Of a stretch of DNA of 7,579 bases, positions 6,018 through 7,579 are shown in pieces. The notes beneath the pieces were generated by a model, which did no database searches, had not been told where the DNA came from, and saw nothing but the letters and a program-made list of their open reading frames with translations. The position numbers and the translations under genes were made by a program. The stretch covers positions 1 to 7,579 of the forward strand of contig DMID01000113.1 in the NCBI GenBank assembly GCA_003449195.1, in the 5' to 3' direction. This DNA is from Lysobacteraceae bacterium (GTDB taxonomy: Bacteria > Pseudomonadota > Gammaproteobacteria > Xanthomonadales > Xanthomonadaceae). Positions within the stretch are counted from its first letter, which is position 1. The number at the start of each line of letters is the position of its first letter.

Positions 6018-6561
6018 AACGGCTCTTGACCTGGGAAAGAAGCGTGTACTGGCGTGTCTTGAGGTCGGCTTGGAAGCCGACCCCGGATTGCATGATACCG
6101 GGTTGGGTCATCACGACCGCGGCCGCGGTGCGGACCTGGTGCGTGTCTGGGAAGGCATCCAGGCTGTCGGTGCGCAGCGTGGTCGGCCTCACTTCGGGCA
6201 CCGCCGGGCTGTCGCCGGAGACGTTGCCGCGCAGGCGGATTTCCTTGCCGTCGGCGCTGACCCAGCCGGTGTTCGAGCGCAGTTGCCAGTAGCGGCCCTG
6301 CGCATCGGGCAGCAAGAACAGTGGCGTGCGCAGGGTATAGGTGCGGTCGCTGCGCAGGCGTTCCATTTCCGGGCCTTTCAGCGTGGTGGATTCCTTGCCG
6401 TCCTTGCCCAGCGAGACGATGGTGAAATCGTGCAGCACGTAATCGGTGGGCTGGACCGTCTGCTCCCCGGCGGTATGCGCGGGCCGCTGGCGCCAGGCCG
6501 ACCAGCCGCTGAGGATGGCGATGCCGAGCAACAGCAGGCCGAGGACCGTACGCCAGCTCAT
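5992..6561 (-). CDS. lptC: LPS export ABC transporter periplasmic protein LptC
   Basis: LptC is the bitopic inner-membrane subunit that receives LPS from the LptB2FG transporter and passes it to LptA in the periplasm. The 189-residue protein has a single N-terminal membrane helix (about residues 5-22, TVLGLLLLGIAILSGWSA) followed by Arg/Lys-containing sequence and a periplasmic beta-jellyroll domain. Typical LptC elements are GWVSADGKEIRLRGNV at 99-114 and TDSLDAFPDTHQVRT at 131-145. The start overlaps the kdsC stop as ATGA (6558-6561), with GGAG 8 bases upstream, and the length fits the family (about 185-190 aa). The 3' end overlaps lptA by 26 bases, which suggests coupled translation of the two bridge components. 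No lptF or lptG is in this window. In most gammaproteobacteria they lie elsewhere. Confidence 0.93.
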   Translation of the reverse strand: MSWRTVLGLLLLGIAILSGWSAWRQRPAHTAGEQTVQPTDYVLHDFTIVSLGKDGKESTTLKGPEMERLRSDRTYTLRTPLFLLPDAQGRYWQLRSNTGWVSADGKEIRLRGNVSGDSPAVPEVRPTTLRTDSLDAFPDTHQVRTAAAVVMTQPGIMQSGVGFQADLKTRQYTLLSQVKSRYEPNAARR

Positions 6562-7124
6562 GCCGGCATCTCCGCTTTCAACGCATGATCCTGCAGGATG
6601 CCGACCAGCAGGCCCTGTGCGGCCAGCAGCGCATCGCAAGCTTCCCGCACCGCGCCATGGCCGGCTTCGGCACGGGTCAGCCATTGCGCGGACTCGGCAA
6701 TCAGCGAATGCGCATCGGCCGGCGCGATGGCCAGGCCACTGCCCTGCATGCAGGCCAGGTCCGGCAAGTCGCCGCCGATGTAGGCCACCTCGTCCGCCGC
6801 CAGTGCATGGCGCAGCCGCAGCTGGCGCAGGCAGGCGGGCTTGTCCGCGATGCCGGCATGGACCTCGATGCCGCTGCCTTCGGCCCACTGCGCCACGATG
6901 CCGGTGGCATCGGTGGTGATGATGGCAACCCGGATGCCGTGTTCCAGCAGCAGGGCCAGCCCGCGCGCGTCGGTTTCGTGGAAGGCCTTCTGGCGGCGGC
7001 CGTCGGCATCGACCAAGGTGCGGCCGTCGGTGAGCGTGCCGTTGGCGGCCAGACACAGCAGCCGGACGCGGGCTGCGCGTTCGATCACGTCGTCGTCCAG
7101 CAGGGCGAATGGGGAATAGTGCAT
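6558..7124 (-). CDS. kdsC: KdsC-like HAD family protein with degenerate active site (probable pseudoenzyme)
   Basis: Position, length (188 aa) and overall sequence match KdsC, the HAD-fold phosphatase that releases Kdo from Kdo 8-phosphate. Family landmarks remain: RLLCL...GTLTDG near residues 21-34, KAFHETD at 46-52, a motif II Thr (T70), the motif III Lys (K95 in ADK) and GGDLPDL at 117-123. The catalytic acids do not. The DxDG motif reads Ala26-Ala27-Asn28-Gly29, removing the nucleophile and the general acid/base, and the motif IV GDD reads Gly117-Gly118-Asp119. The usual S/T-G/A-R after motif II is T-T-D. I chose the ATG at 7124 because GGAGG lies 9 bases upstream and MHYSPF resembles the start of Xanthomonas KdsC proteins. 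An ATG at 7154 would add ten residues and overlap the kdsD stop as ATGA, but has no ribosome binding site. The frame is intact, and the stop overlaps lptC as ATGA, so the gene appears to be kept for a non-catalytic or altered role. Confidence 0.85.
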   Translation of the reverse strand: MHYSPFALLDDDVIERAARVRLLCLAANGTLTDGRTLVDADGRRQKAFHETDARGLALLLEHGIRVAIITTDATGIVAQWAEGSGIEVHAGIADKPACLRQLRLRHALAADEVAYIGGDLPDLACMQGSGLAIAPADAHSLIAESAQWLTRAEAGHGAVREACDALLAAQGLLVGILQDHALKAEMPA

Positions 7125-7133
7125 CCGGGGCGG

Positions 7134-7138
7134 CCTCC
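7134..7138 (-). promoter_or_regulatory. Ribosome binding site deciding the kdsC-like start
   Basis: GGAGG on the minus strand lies 9 bases before the ATG at 7124. It lies downstream of the alternative ATG at 7154, so it can only serve the inner start. This is why the shorter protein is preferred. Confidence 0.7.
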
Positions 7139-7150
7139 GTTCCGCTGGTG

Positions 7151-7579
7151 TCATACCACGCGCGCGCGCAGCAGGTCGTGGATGTTGAGTGCGCCGACCA
7201 CGTGCCGTTCACCATCGACGACGATCAGGCCGCTGCCGATCTTCCTTTCCTCCAGCAGGCGCGCGCCTTCGGCGGCGAGCTGCTGCGGGCCGATGGTGAC
7301 CGGGTTGCGGGTCATCAGCGCGTCGATCGGCGTGCTGCGCACGTCCAGCGTGGTGGCATCCAGCGCGCGGCGCAGGTCGCCGTCGGTGAAGATGCCCAGC
7401 AGGCGGTGCGTGTCATCGACCACGGCGGTCAGGCCCAGGCGTTTGCGGGTCATTTCCACCAGTGCCTCGGCCACGGTGGCGTGGGCCGGCACGGCGGGGA
7501 TTTCGTCGCCGGTGTGCATCACGTCGCCGATGTGCAGCAGCAGCCGGCGGCCGAGGCTGCCGGCCGGGTGCGAGCGGGC
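7151..7579 (-). CDS. kdsD: Arabinose-5-phosphate isomerase KdsD, C-terminal part (5' end outside window)
   Basis: KdsD interconverts D-ribulose 5-phosphate and D-arabinose 5-phosphate, the first committed step towards Kdo for the LPS inner core, in the cytosol. The last 142 codons are visible and the frame stays open to the window edge. The visible part begins with the end of the SIS isomerase domain, ARSHPAGSLGRRLL, whose His is the conserved active-site-region histidine of the family. Two CBS domains follow: the first holds GIFTDGDLRRAL and the second ends in the typical ALNIHDLLRARVV tail. An internal GTG at 7522 could be taken for a start, but homology continues upstream of it, so the gene is cut by the window rather than truncated. 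The stop at 7151-7153 abuts kdsC. Identity as a KdsD/GutQ-type isomerase is secure. KdsD rather than GutQ is inferred from the kdsC-lpt neighbourhood. Confidence 0.96.
   Translation of the reverse strand, partial: ARSHPAGSLGRRLLLHIGDVMHTGDEIPAVPAHATVAEALVEMTRKRLGLTAVVDDTHRLLGIFTDGDLRRALDATTLDVRSTPIDALMTRNPVTIGPQQLAAEGARLLEERKIGSGLIVVDGERHVVGALNIHDLLRARVV

Noticed and set aside
4911..6029. A 372-codon plus-strand open frame opposite lptB and lptA
   Set aside because: It is antisense to two certain genes, repetitive in Val, Ala, Gly and His, with no start signal or domain.
7151..7522. A short stand-alone CBS-domain protein starting at the GTG at 7522
   Set aside because: Family sequence (ARSHPAGSLGRRLL) continues upstream in frame to the window edge, so this is the C-terminal part of KdsD.

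Overview
The window is a high-GC (roughly two-thirds G+C by eye) chromosomal segment from a gammaproteobacterium, most likely Xanthomonadaceae (Xanthomonas, Lysobacter or Luteimonas type). The evidence is gene order and protein character: a Kdo/LPS-export block (kdsD-kdsC-lptC-lptA-lptB) runs into rpoN, hpf, ptsN, hprK and rapZ, then a mannose-class PTS IIA gene and HPr. HPr kinase/phosphorylase together with RapZ, a IIA(Man) protein and HPr beside rpoN is typical of that group. The family assignment is inferred from memory of gene order, not from a search.

All twelve genes lie on the minus strand, so transcription runs from the right end to the left. Right part (7579 to about 4770): the 3' end of kdsD (arabinose-5-phosphate isomerase), a KdsC-like HAD protein, LptC (membrane-anchored bridge), LptA (periplasmic bridge) and LptB (ATPase). 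Together these cover Kdo formation and LPS transport to the outer membrane. Middle (4714 to 2923): RpoN (sigma-54) and a short hibernation-promoting factor. Left part (2914 to 1): PtsN (EIIA-Ntr), HprK, RapZ, a IIA(Man) domain protein and the first 35 residues of HPr, which form a regulatory PTS with no sugar permease gene in view. Genes overlap or nearly touch (ATGA overlaps at kdsC/lptC, ptsN/hprK and hprK/rapZ). The only gaps over 50 bases are 4715-4769, 3244-3298 and 491-588. I see no convincing rho-independent terminator or promoter, and no RNA gene, mobile element, CRISPR array or stretch of more than 300 bases without a gene.

The locus is mostly orthodox. The strongest anomaly is the KdsC-like protein. 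The HAD signature DxDG reads A-A-N-G, and the motif IV GDD reads GGD, so the nucleophile, the general acid/base and a metal ligand are all lost although the frame is intact and embedded in the operon. It looks like a pseudoenzyme. A second oddity is a pair of strong palindromes early in ptsN, one with perfect 15-bp arms. No clearly new multi-gene system is visible.
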